Shown: piece by piece, positions 9,377 through 16,805 of the stretch
Numbering within the stretch: position 1 is the first letter of the stretch
Layout of the letters: every line of letters starts with the position of its first letter
Assembly (NCBI RefSeq): GCF_024723325.1
Contig: NZ_JANQCH010000002.1
Coordinates: 1-60,869, forward strand
DNA from: Agrococcus sp. HG114
GTDB lineage: Bacteria; Actinomycetota; Actinomycetes; Actinomycetales; Microbacteriaceae
DNA length: 60,869 bases
Direction: 5' to 3'
Position numbers and translations under genes: made by a program
Notes under the pieces: model-generated
What the model was told of the DNA's origin: nothing
The model's database searches: none
What the model saw: only the letters and a program-made list of their open reading frames with translations

Positions 9377-10228
9377 ATGCTCCTGATCGTCACGTGCGCC
9401 GCCCTGCTCGCCGCGGGCGTCGCCCTCGCCGTCGCGTGGGGCGATGAGCGGCTCGTCGAGCCCGCCGTGCCCGCGTCCCCCGGCCGCCCGCGACGCGCGG
9501 CGCTCGCCCTGTACGGGCGATGGCTGCTGCTCCTCGCGATCGTCGGCGCGGGCTCCGGCGTCCTGATCGCCGCGGCAGGCGGTCGGCTCGCGATGCGGCT
9601 CCTCGCTGCCACCTCGCCCTCCGCGACGGGCCGCCTCACCGAGGGCCAGGCGGTGGTCGGCGAGATCACGCTCGAGGGCACTGCCGCGCTCGCGGCGTTC
9701 GGCGCGCTGCCGCTCGCGCTCGCGTCGGCCGCGCTCTACCTGCTCGCAGCGCCCTGGTTGCCGCGCGGCCGGCTCGCGGGGTGGGCGTTCGGCGCGCTGC
9801 TGCTCGTGATCGGCGCGCCGCTCGTCGACCCGCTGCGAGCGGACAACGTCGACTTCGACCTGCTGGGACCCGGATGGCTCGCCGTGCTCGCGCTCGGGGC
9901 GCTCGTCGTCGTGCACGGTGCTGCGGTCGCCGCGATCGCCGGCCGTGCGAGCCGGGCGCTCAGCGCGCCGACGCGGACGTCGCGCGCCGTGATCGTCGCG
10001 GGGCTCGTGCTCTCCGCCCCGGTGCTCGCGATCGCCGCCGTGCTCGCGGCGCCGCTCGTGCTGGTGAGCGCCCTCGGCGTCGCGGCGCTGCCACGGGCGC
10101 TCCCGGCACTGCTCGCGGCGAGGGCGTCGACGCGCGGCGTGCTGCTGGGGCGGCTCGTGCTCGGGGTGGCAGCGGCCGTCGCGCTTCCCGCGTTCGTGGC
10201 CGCGGTCGTGTCGATCGCGGGTCGGTGA
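9377..10228 (+). CDS. multi-pass membrane protein of unknown function
   Basis: 283-aa protein with about seven hydrophobic segments (first near 1-21, last near 255-282) and very alanine/leucine-rich composition. The only distinctive conserved-looking stretch is GGRLAMRLLAATSP after the second helix, followed by GRLTEGQAVVGEITLEG. I recall similar motifs in uncharacterised actinobacterial membrane proteins but know no function. A purine-rich GAGGGCGG precedes the ATG. It is convergent with the phosphatase gene, with only 9 bp between stops. A role in cytochrome oxidase biogenesis is suggested only by position beside ctaB. Confidence 0.75.
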   Translation: MLLIVTCAALLAAGVALAVAWGDERLVEPAVPASPGRPRRAALALYGRWLLLLAIVGAGSGVLIAAAGGRLAMRLLAATSPSATGRLTEGQAVVGEITLEGTAALAAFGALPLALASAALYLLAAPWLPRGRLAGWAFGALLLVIGAPLVDPLRADNVDFDLLGPGWLAVLALGALVVVHGAAVAAIAGRASRALSAPTRTSRAVIVAGLVLSAPVLAIAAVLAAPLVLVSALGVAALPRALPALLAARASTRGVLLGRLVLGVAAAVALPAFVAAVVSIAGR

Positions 10229-10237
10229 CGCCCGCGC

Positions 10238-11212
10238 TCAGACGCGGTCGAGCATCTGGAGCAGCCGGCCCTCGCGGAGCGCCCACGGGCTCACGTCGAG
10301 CTCGGCGACGCGGAAGGCGCGCACCGCCTCGGACAGCACGATCCCTCCCGCGACGATCTGGAACGTGCGGTCGGTCGTGATGCCGGGCAGCGCCGTGCGC
10401 GAGGTGGCGTCCATGCGGGCGAGCCGCGGCACCCAGTCGTCGAGCTGCGCGCGCGAGAGCACCGCCCGGTCGCCGTCGCCGACGCCCGGGAGCGCGTTGC
10501 CCGCGAGCCGCGCGAGGGAGCGGATGGTCTTCGACGACCCGATGACGTGGTCCGGGCGACCGAAGGGCGCGACCTTCGCGACGGCGTCCTCGAGCACGTC
10601 CTTCGCGTAGGCGCGCAGCGCCCGCTGGTCGGCGGCAGAGGGCGGGTCGTCGTGGAAGAAGCCCACGGTGCTGCGGCCGGCGCCGAGCGGCACCGAGAGC
10701 GCGATCGCGGGCTCCTCGTCGTCGCCGACGGCGATCTCGAGCGAGCCGCCGCCGATGTCGAGCAGCAGGATCCTGCCCGCCGCCCAGCCGAACCAGCGGC
10801 GCACCGCGAGGAACGTCAGCCGCGCCTCGTCCGGCCCGGAGAGGATGTCGAGCGACACCTCGGCCTCGCGCTCGATGCGCGCGACGACCTCCTCGCCGTT
10901 CGCCGCCTCGCGCAGCGCGCTCGTCGCCATCACGACGAAGTCGTCGAGCGCCTCGGCGCGAGCGATGTCGACGCACTCGCCGATGGCCGAGAGCAGCGCG
11001 GCGACGCCCTCGTCGCTGATCGAGCCGTCGTCCTGCAGGTACCGCATGAGGCGGAGCGTCTGCTTGTGCGAGCGGGTCGGCACGGGGCGCCCGCCGAGCC
11101 GCATGTCGACGATGAGCAGGTGCACGGTGTTCGACCCGATGTCGAGCACGCCCAGTCGCGCGCCGTGCTGGACCGTCCCGAGGGCGCCGTCGACGGGCCG
11201 ATCGCCCGTCAT
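10238..11212 (-). CDS. Ppx/GppA family exopolyphosphatase
   Basis: 324-aa member of the exopolyphosphatase/guanosine pentaphosphate phosphatase family (ASKHA fold). The N-terminal phosphate loop is LDIGSNTVHLL near residues 22-32, and the second is LDIGGGSLEI near residue 150. It lacks the C-terminal HD domain of long enterobacterial Ppx, as usual for actinobacterial short forms. Whether polyphosphate or pppGpp is the substrate cannot be told from sequence. The ATG overlaps the ctaA stop by 4 nt, so the two are co-translated. Confidence 0.88.
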   Translation of the reverse strand: MTGDRPVDGALGTVQHGARLGVLDIGSNTVHLLIVDMRLGGRPVPTRSHKQTLRLMRYLQDDGSISDEGVAALLSAIGECVDIARAEALDDFVVMATSALREAANGEEVVARIEREAEVSLDILSGPDEARLTFLAVRRWFGWAAGRILLLDIGGGSLEIAVGDDEEPAIALSVPLGAGRSTVGFFHDDPPSAADQRALRAYAKDVLEDAVAKVAPFGRPDHVIGSSKTIRSLARLAGNALPGVGDGDRAVLSRAQLDDWVPRLARMDATSRTALPGITTDRTFQIVAGGIVLSEAVRAFRVAELDVSPWALREGRLLQMLDRV

Positions 11213-12123
11213 GCGCCCACCGCCGACGGCGCATCCGCCCCGTCGTCGCGCGCATCCGCCGGTCGGGGAGCGCGGAGGGAGAGCACGACCGCGGCCCCGA
11301 CGGCGGTCGCGACCACCGAGAGCACCATGTGGATGCCGACGAGCGCGATCGGCAGCCCGAGGCGCGACTGCACGATGCCGACGACGATCTGCACGAGGAT
11401 GACGCCGAGCAGCGCGAGCGACCACCGCAGGTGCAGGAGCGGCCCCCGGGCGCGCGCGACGGCGACGACCGCGAGCACGAGCGCGAGCAGCGCGTAGCCG
11501 GGCCACGCGTGCACGTGCTGCATGATCGCGGGGTCAAGCCCGTTGCGGGCCGCGCCCCCGTCCCCGGCGTGCGGACCGGACCCGGTCGTGAGCACGCCCA
11601 CGACGATCACGACGGCGAGCGCGAGGGTCATCGCGTGCACGAGCACCGGCTGCCAGCGCAGCTCGGGACGCGGACCGGCAGGGCCCATCACGACCCGCCA
11701 CACGAGCACGGCCGAGAGCCCCACGAGGATGACGGAGAGGAAGAAGTGCACGCCGACCGTGTCGGGCCGCAGCCGCATCCACACGACCACGGCGCCGATG
11801 AGCGCCTGCGCGATCGTGAGGCCGAGCACGAGGGCCGAGAGCGTCACGACGGTGCGCCCGGCGCGGTGCCGCAGCGCGAGCACGAGCATGATGACGGCGA
11901 TCAGCACCACGAGGCCGCCCCACACCCGGTTCGTGAACTCGATGATGCCGTGGATGCCCTGCTCCGGCACGGGCGTGAACGACTCGGGGGTGCAGTTGGG
12001 CCACTCGGAGCACCCGAGCCCCGACCCGGTGAGCCGCACGGCGCCGCCCGTCCCGACGATGACGATCTGCGACACCAGCGTCGCCCAGGCCGCGACGACC
12101 AGGCTCCGTGAGCGCTCGAGCAC
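11209..12123 (-). CDS. ctaA: heme A synthase
   Basis: 304-aa CtaA/Cox15 family membrane enzyme that converts heme o to heme a. Eight membrane helices are expected, and the heme-ligand histidine motifs (GIIEFTNRVWG region, GVHFFLS, QHVHAWPGY, VGIHMVLS) are all present. The first extracytoplasmic loop has the paired cysteines of GCSEWPNC, as in Bacillus CtaA. The GTG start (V-LERSRSL) has AAGGAG nine bases upstream. A possible minus-strand -10 (CATACT) at 12222-12227 is weak. It works with ctaB and with the SURF1 protein further right. Confidence 0.93.
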   Translation of the reverse strand: MLERSRSLVVAAWATLVSQIVIVGTGGAVRLTGSGLGCSEWPNCTPESFTPVPEQGIHGIIEFTNRVWGGLVVLIAVIMLVLALRHRAGRTVVTLSALVLGLTIAQALIGAVVVWMRLRPDTVGVHFFLSVILVGLSAVLVWRVVMGPAGPRPELRWQPVLVHAMTLALAVVIVVGVLTTGSGPHAGDGGAARNGLDPAIMQHVHAWPGYALLALVLAVVAVARARGPLLHLRWSLALLGVILVQIVVGIVQSRLGLPIALVGIHMVLSVVATAVGAAVVLSLRAPRPADARDDGADAPSAVGA

Positions 12124-12149
12124 GATGCACCTCTCCTTGCCGTTCGCGG

Positions 12150-12155
12150 TAGGAT
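12150..12155 (+). promoter_or_regulatory. -10 element, suf operon
   Basis: TAGGAT on the plus strand predicts a transcript starting near 12162 and a 140-nt leader before sufB, much longer than most leaders in this window. Confidence 0.5.
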
Positions 12156-12160
12156 CGTGG

Positions 12161-12176
12161 GGAGCCCATCGGCTCC
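12161..12176 (+). promoter_or_regulatory. inverted repeat at the predicted suf transcription start
   Basis: GGAGCC, the loop CATC, then GGCTCC: a perfect 6-bp inverted repeat beginning six bases after the -10 box. It could be an operator half-site pair or a 5' hairpin. It does not match a SufR or IscR site I can name. Confidence 0.35.
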
Positions 12177-12203
12177 GAACCCCTGCGCCGAATCGGGCGA
12201 GGC

Positions 12204-12320
12204 ATGTGCGAAGGCCCTTCAAGTATGGCCGAGCGGCGGTTCGCGAGTCGCGCGGAATGCCGAGGAGCACCGCCGGGTTGTGACCATGGAGGGAAGGGGG
12301 AGCGATGTCCGACGTCCTGA
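12204..12320 (+). CDS. possible cysteine-containing upstream ORF in the suf leader
   Basis: A 38-codon ATG-TGA reading frame with a purine-rich GCGAGG just before its ATG. It overlaps the sufB start by 16 nt. Cysteine occurs at positions 2, 19, 26 and 35, which is high for a region with this composition. It may be chance, since GC-rich frames stay open easily. It is listed because a cysteine-sensing uORF ahead of a sulfur-using operon would make sense. Confidence 0.18.
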   Translation: MCEGPSSMAERRFASRAECRGAPPGCDHGGKGERCPTS

Positions 12321-13723
12321 TCGACCGGCCCGAGCTCGAGAGCCTGGGACAGTACGAGTTCGGCTGGCACGACTCCGACGAGGCCGGAGCCGTCGCGAAG
12401 CGAGGGCTCAGCGAGCAGGTGGTCCGCGAGATCTCCGAGCTCAAGAGCGAGTCCGACTGGATGCTCGAGCGCCGGCTCAAGGGGCTGCAGCTGTTCGAGC
12501 GCAAGCCCATGCCCACGTGGGGTGCCGACATCTCGGGCATCGACTTCGACAACATCAAGTACTTCGTGCGCTCGACGGAGCGCCAGGCGCGCACGTGGGA
12601 GGACCTCCCCGAGGACATCCGCACGACGTACGACCGGCTCGGCATCCCCGAGGCCGAGCGCTCGCGCCTCGTCGCCGGCGTCGCCGCGCAGTACGAGTCG
12701 GAGGTCGTGTACCACCAGATCCAGGAGGACCTGGAGCGCCAGGGCGTCATCTTCATGGACACCGACACCGCGCTCAAGGAGCACCCCGAGTTCTTCGAGG
12801 AGTACTTCGGCACGGTGATCCCGGCGGGCGACAACAAGTTCGCGGCGCTCAACACGGCGGTGTGGTCCGGCGGCTCGTTCGTCTACGTGCCGAAGGGCGT
12901 CCACGTCGAGATCCCGCTGCAGGCCTACTTCCGGATCAACACCGAGAACATGGGCCAGTTCGAGCGCACGCTCATCATCGCCGACGAGGGCTCGTACGTG
13001 CACTACATCGAGGGCTGCACGGCGCCGATCTACTCGAGCGACTCGCTGCACTCGGCGGTCGTCGAGATCATCGTCAAGAAGAACGCCCGCGTGCGCTACA
13101 CGACGATCCAGAACTGGTCGAGCAACGTCTACAACCTCGTCACCAAGCGCGCCATCGCCGAGGAGGGCGCGACGATGGAGTGGATCGACGGCAACATCGG
13201 CTCTAAGGTCACGATGAAGTACCCGTCGATCTACCTCGTGGGCGAGCGCGCGAAGGGCGAGACCCTCTCGGTCGCGTTCGCGGGCCCCGGCCAGCACCAG
13301 GACGCGGGCGCGAAGATGATCCACATGGCGCCCTACACGACGTCGTCGATCGTCTCGAAGTCGATCGCTCGCGGCGGCGGCCGCGCGGGCTACCGCGGCG
13401 AGGTGCGCGTCGACGCGAACGCCCACCACTCGGCGAACAGCGTCGTGTGCGACGCCCTGCTCGTCGACACCATCTCGCGCTCCGACACCTACCCGGCCAT
13501 CGACATCCGCGTCGACGACGTCGTGCTCGGCCACGAGGCGACCGTGTCGAAGGTGAGCGAGGAGCAGCTGTTCTACCTCATGTCGCGCGGCCTCGAGGAG
13601 ACCGAGGCGATGGCGATGATCGTCCGCGGCTTCATCGAGCCGATCGCCCGCGAGCTGCCGATGGAGTACGCGCTCGAGCTCAACAAGCTCATCGAGATGA
13701 GCATGGAAGGATCCGTCGGCTGA
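12305..13723 (+). CDS. sufB: Fe-S cluster assembly scaffold SufB
   Basis: 472-aa SufB, core of the SufBCD scaffold on which iron-sulfur clusters are built in the cytoplasm. The central beta-helix and the C-terminal helices are full length. Conserved parts include [25 protein letters not shown] and [15 protein letters not shown]; the last two contain the conserved cysteines. GGAGGGAAGGGGGAG upstream is a strong ribosome site. It is first in a five-gene operon and is followed after 1 nt by sufD. No inteins or truncation are seen. No SufR-type repressor gene lies upstream. Confidence 0.97.
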   Translation: MSDVLIDRPELESLGQYEFGWHDSDEAGAVAKRGLSEQVVREISELKSESDWMLERRLKGLQLFERKPMPTWGADISGIDFDNIKYFVRSTERQARTWEDLPEDIRTTYDRLGIPEAERSRLVAGVAAQYESEVVYHQIQEDLERQGVIFMDTDTALKEHPEFFEEYFGTVIPAGDNKFAALNTAVWSGGSFVYVPKGVHVEIPLQAYFRINTENMGQFERTLIIADEGSYVHYIEGCTAPIYSSDSLHSAVVEIIVKKNARVRYTTIQNWSSNVYNLVTKRAIAEEGATMEWIDGNIGSKVTMKYPSIYLVGERAKGETLSVAFAGPGQHQDAGAKMIHMAPYTTSSIVSKSIARGGGRAGYRGEVRVDANAHHSANSVVCDALLVDTISRSDTYPAIDIRVDDVVLGHEATVSKVSEEQLFYLMSRGLEETEAMAMIVRGFIEPIARELPMEYALELNKLIEMSMEGSVG

Positions 13724-13724
13724 C

Positions 13725-14939
13725 ATGACCGCGACTGACACCACCCCCGCGCACCTCGCCGCTGCCGAGCCCTTCGTCCCCATCCAGACCCGGTCCGAGC
13801 GGCCCACGTCGTTCGACCCCGCCGACTTCGGCAGGCCCACGGGCCGCGAGGTCAACTGGCGGCTCTCCGACCTGAAGCGCCTCGCGCCGCTGCTCGTCGA
13901 CGAGGAGACCGAGTCGGGCGACGACCTCGGCATCGACTACGACGTCGACGCGCTCGTCGAGCGCGGCCTGCTCGTCGAGTCGACGGGCCACGACGTCGCG
14001 CCGCGCGGCGAGGTCTTCCGCCCCGAGGACGCGATCAGCGCGATCGCCTGGAAGCGCTGCCCGAACGCCCTGCACATCCGCCTCCCGGAGGGGCAGGAGC
14101 AGGCGGAGCCGATCATCGTCCGGCTGCGCGGCACGGGCGCGGAGCGCCACGCGAACGCGCACATCGTCGTCGAGGCCATGCCCGGCTCGGTGGCCACGGT
14201 CGTGCTGCACCACGCCGGCTCGGCGCAGTACGCGCAGAACCTCGAAGTCATCGTGCGCGACGGCGCCCGGCTCACGCTCATCTCGGTGCAGGACTGGGAG
14301 GACGACGCGGTGCACGCCGCAGCCCACCAGGCCGTCGTCGGCGAGGGCGCGTTCCTCAAGCACATGGTCGTCTCGTTCGGCGGCGGCGTCGTGCGGGTCA
14401 ACCCGTCGGTGCGGCTCGCGGGGCACCGCGCCGAGGGCGAGATGTACGGCCTGTCGTTCGCCGACAGCGGCCAGCACATCGAGAGCCAGGTGTTCCTGTT
14501 CCACGAGGGCGTCGAGACGCGCGGCGACGTGCTCTACAAGGGCGCGCTGCAGGGCGAGGGCGCGCGCTCGGTGTGGGTGGGCGACGTGCTCATCGGCAAG
14601 GGCGCGACCGGCACCGACAGCTACGAGAAGAACCAGAACCTCGTCCTCACCGACGGCGCCCGCGCCGACAGCATCCCGAACCTCGAGATCCAGACGGGCG
14701 ACATCGCCGGCGCGGGGCACGCCTCCGCCACCGGTCGCTTCGACGACGAGCAGCTCTTCTACCTGCAGTCGCGAGGCATCGAGGAGGAGGAGGCCCGTCG
14801 CCTCGTCGTCATCGGCTTCCTCATGGAGATCGTGCAGAAGATCGGCGTCCCCGAGATCGAGGAGCGCCTCGCCGAGGCGATCGAGGAGGAGCTGCGGCGC
14901 GGCGCCGGGCTCGCACCCGCGAGAAAGGCGGGCGCATGA
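13725..14939 (+). CDS. sufD: Fe-S cluster assembly protein SufD
   Basis: 404-aa SufD, the partner of SufB in the scaffold. The N-terminal helical part is followed by a beta-helix with the C-terminal signature ASATGRFDDEQLFYLQSRG, including the histidine of GAGHASATG. The ATG lies one base after the sufB stop, and the 3' end overlaps the ferredoxin gene by 4 nt. Paralogy with SufB is clear from the shared DEQLFYL..RG segment near both C-termini. It is normal in length. Confidence 0.95.
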   Translation: MTATDTTPAHLAAAEPFVPIQTRSERPTSFDPADFGRPTGREVNWRLSDLKRLAPLLVDEETESGDDLGIDYDVDALVERGLLVESTGHDVAPRGEVFRPEDAISAIAWKRCPNALHIRLPEGQEQAEPIIVRLRGTGAERHANAHIVVEAMPGSVATVVLHHAGSAQYAQNLEVIVRDGARLTLISVQDWEDDAVHAAAHQAVVGEGAFLKHMVVSFGGGVVRVNPSVRLAGHRAEGEMYGLSFADSGQHIESQVFLFHEGVETRGDVLYKGALQGEGARSVWVGDVLIGKGATGTDSYEKNQNLVLTDGARADSIPNLEIQTGDIAGAGHASATGRFDDEQLFYLQSRGIEEEEARRLVVIGFLMEIVQKIGVPEIEERLAEAIEEELRRGAGLAPARKAGA

Positions 14940-15262
14940 CCGCCCAGCGCGCGTGCGGCGTCGACGAGGTCGCGGTGAGCTCGGCCGTCAAGGTCGAGCT
15001 CGACGGCATCGCGGTCGCGATCGTGAAGGACTCGGCGGGCGAGATCCACGCGATCGGCGACACGTGCACGCACGGCGAGATCTCGCTCTCGGAGGGCTTC
15101 GTCGAGGACGACTCGATCGAGTGCTGGGCGCACGGGTCGCAGTTCGAGCTCCGCACCGGCAAGCCGAAGAACCTGCCCGCCTACGAGCCGGTGCCGGTCT
15201 TCCCCGTGACCATCGACGGCGACGACGTGCTCGTCGACGTCCAGAACCCTGTGAAGCTGTGA
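14936..15262 (+). CDS. Rieske-type ferredoxin of the SUF operon
   Basis: 108-aa Rieske [2Fe-2S] ferredoxin of the kind annotated as non-heme iron oxygenase ferredoxin subunit. The ligands are in CTHG and CWAHG, separated by 16 residues. It starts within the sufD stop (ATGA). Rieske ferredoxins between sufD and sufC recur in actinobacteria; a role as electron donor to SUF assembly is an inference from position, and no oxygenase is nearby. It is full length and soluble, with no signal peptide. Confidence 0.92.
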   Translation: MTAQRACGVDEVAVSSAVKVELDGIAVAIVKDSAGEIHAIGDTCTHGEISLSEGFVEDDSIECWAHGSQFELRTGKPKNLPAYEPVPVFPVTIDGDDVLVDVQNPVKL

Positions 15263-15294
15263 CGCGGCCCGCGGCCGCGAAGGAAGGAAGCGCG

Positions 15295-16053
15295 ATGAGC
15301 GTGCTGGACATCAAGGACCTGCGTGTCTCGATCGAGACCGAGCAGGGCAACAAGGAGATCCTCCGAGGCGTCGACCTGACGATCAGCTCCGACGAGATAC
15401 ACGCGGTGATGGGCCCGAACGGCTCCGGCAAGTCGACGCTCGCGTACACGATCGCCGGGCACCCGCGCTACACCGTCGACGGCGGCTCGATCACGCTCGA
15501 CGGCGAGGACGTGCTGGAGATGAGCGTCGACGAGCGCGCCCGCGCGGGACTCTTCCTCGCGATGCAGTACCCGGTCGAGATCCCGGGCGTCACCGTGTCG
15601 AACTTCCTCCGCACCGCGAAGACCGCCGTGTCGGGTGAGGCGCCCCGCGTGCGCGAGTGGATCGGCGACGTGCGCACCGCCATGGAGCAGCTGCGCATGG
15701 ACCCGTCGTTCGGCGAGCGCAACGTCAACGAGGGCTTCTCGGGCGGCGAGAAGAAGCGCCACGAGATCCTGCAGATGGAGCTCCTCCGCCCGCGCTTCGC
15801 GGTGCTCGACGAGACCGACTCCGGCCTCGACGTCGACGCGCTCCGCATCGTCTCCGAGGGCGTGAACCGCATCAAGGGCGAGACCGGCCTCGGCGTGCTC
15901 CTCATCACCCACTACACCCGCATCCTGCGCTACATCCAGCCCGACCACGTGCACGTGTTCGTCAACGGCCGGGTCGCGGAGCAGGGCGGCCCCGAGCTCG
16001 CCGAGCGGCTCGAGGAGGAGGGCTACGACCGCTACCTCAAGGCCGGCGTCTGA
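15295..16053 (+). CDS. sufC: SUF ATPase SufC
   Basis: 252-aa ABC-type ATPase that energises SufBCD. The Walker A is GPNGSGKST (near 39-47). The SufC-specific signature SGGEKKRHEILQM and Walker B AVLDETDSGLDVDAL are intact, and the H-loop is ITHYTR. AAGGAAGGAAG lies upstream of the ATG. The 3' end shares one base with sufT (TGATG), indicating translational coupling. Confidence 0.97.
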   Translation: MSVLDIKDLRVSIETEQGNKEILRGVDLTISSDEIHAVMGPNGSGKSTLAYTIAGHPRYTVDGGSITLDGEDVLEMSVDERARAGLFLAMQYPVEIPGVTVSNFLRTAKTAVSGEAPRVREWIGDVRTAMEQLRMDPSFGERNVNEGFSGGEKKRHEILQMELLRPRFAVLDETDSGLDVDALRIVSEGVNRIKGETGLGVLLITHYTRILRYIQPDHVHVFVNGRVAEQGGPELAERLEEEGYDRYLKAGV

Positions 16054-16385
16054 TGGCGCTCGTCGAGGTCGATGCCGCGAAGTTCGACGCGGTCACCGAG
16101 GCCCTCAAGGACGTCGTGGACCCCGAGCTCGACGTCAACATCGTCGACCTCGGCCTCGTCTACGACCTTGCGTGGGATGACGACCAGGACGCGCTCGTCA
16201 TCTCGATGACGCTCACGTCGGCCGGCTGCCCGCTCACCGACGTCATCGAGTCGGAGATCGCCGAGAAGCTCGACGGCATCGTCGAGCGCTTCCGGATCAA
16301 CTGGGTGTGGATGCCGCCGTGGGGTCCCGAGCGGATCACCGAGGACGGCCGCGAGATGATGAGGGCGTTGGGCTTCACCATCTGA
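16053..16385 (+). CDS. sufT: SufT / MIP18-family metal-sulfur cluster assembly factor
   Basis: 110-aa DUF59 (MIP18) protein, the SufT-like factor that helps Fe-S maturation. It contains VVDPELDVNIVDLGLVYD and TSAGCPLTDVI, with the conserved cysteine. It is the last gene of the operon: a 17-bp hairpin begins 8 nt after the stop. The order sufB-sufD-Fdx-sufC-sufT leaves out the desulfurase SufS and the sulfur carrier SufU, which must be encoded elsewhere if present. Confidence 0.9.
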   Translation: MALVEVDAAKFDAVTEALKDVVDPELDVNIVDLGLVYDLAWDDDQDALVISMTLTSAGCPLTDVIESEIAEKLDGIVERFRINWVWMPPWGPERITEDGREMMRALGFTI

Positions 16386-16393
16386 TGCGTGCT

Positions 16394-16434
16394 ACGACGA
16401 AGGGGACGACCACCGCGGTCGTCCCCTTCGTCGT
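16394..16434. terminator. bidirectional hairpin terminator after sufT
   Basis: Perfect 17-bp stem (left arm 16394-16410, right arm 16418-16434) with a 7-base loop. It lies between convergent sufT and the 118-aa gene. There is no T-run on either side, as is common in GC-rich actinobacteria. Confidence 0.85.
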
Positions 16435-16448
16435 GCGCCGGGCGGCGG

Positions 16449-16805
16449 TCAGGCCGCGTCGCGGCTGACGCGCGGCGTCCACGCCCGCTCGGGCTCTGCG
16501 GGCTCGAGCATCGCCCAGACCGTCGGCGCGAGCGGCGGGTAGTCGTCGACGATGCGGCGCAGCACGTGGTCGCTCACGGCGTGGCCCGGCCGCACGGCGT
16601 ACGGCGGCACGATGCGCTCGGCTCGCAGCAGGAGCACGACGATCTCGTCGACGCTCGGCAGCTCCGACATGAACTCCCACGGGTCCTCGCCGGAGCGCAG
16701 CCGCTCCTCGACGAGCACCGAGCGCTCGTCGGCGGCCTCGGCGCGCAGCACCTCGAGGCTCGCCCGGCGGCGGGGCGAGGGGTGGGGCACCGCGGCCTGG
16801 ATCAC
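16449..16805 (-). CDS. hypothetical protein co-transcribed with a DEAD-box helicase
   Basis: 118-aa protein that I do not recognise. It is soluble, rich in Glu/Arg/Val, with a core SELPSVDEIVVLLLRAER and a conserved-looking PGHAVSDHVLRRIVDDYPP. It has no membrane helix, signal peptide or metal motif. The GTG start overlaps the helicase stop by 4 nt (GTGA), which supports it as a real, translationally coupled gene. It ends 15 nt from the shared terminator. A role with RNA metabolism is suggested only by linkage. Confidence 0.7.
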   Translation of the reverse strand: MIQAAVPHPSPRRRASLEVLRAEAADERSVLVEERLRSGEDPWEFMSELPSVDEIVVLLLRAERIVPPYAVRPGHAVSDHVLRRIVDDYPPLAPTVWAMLEPAEPERAWTPRVSRDAA

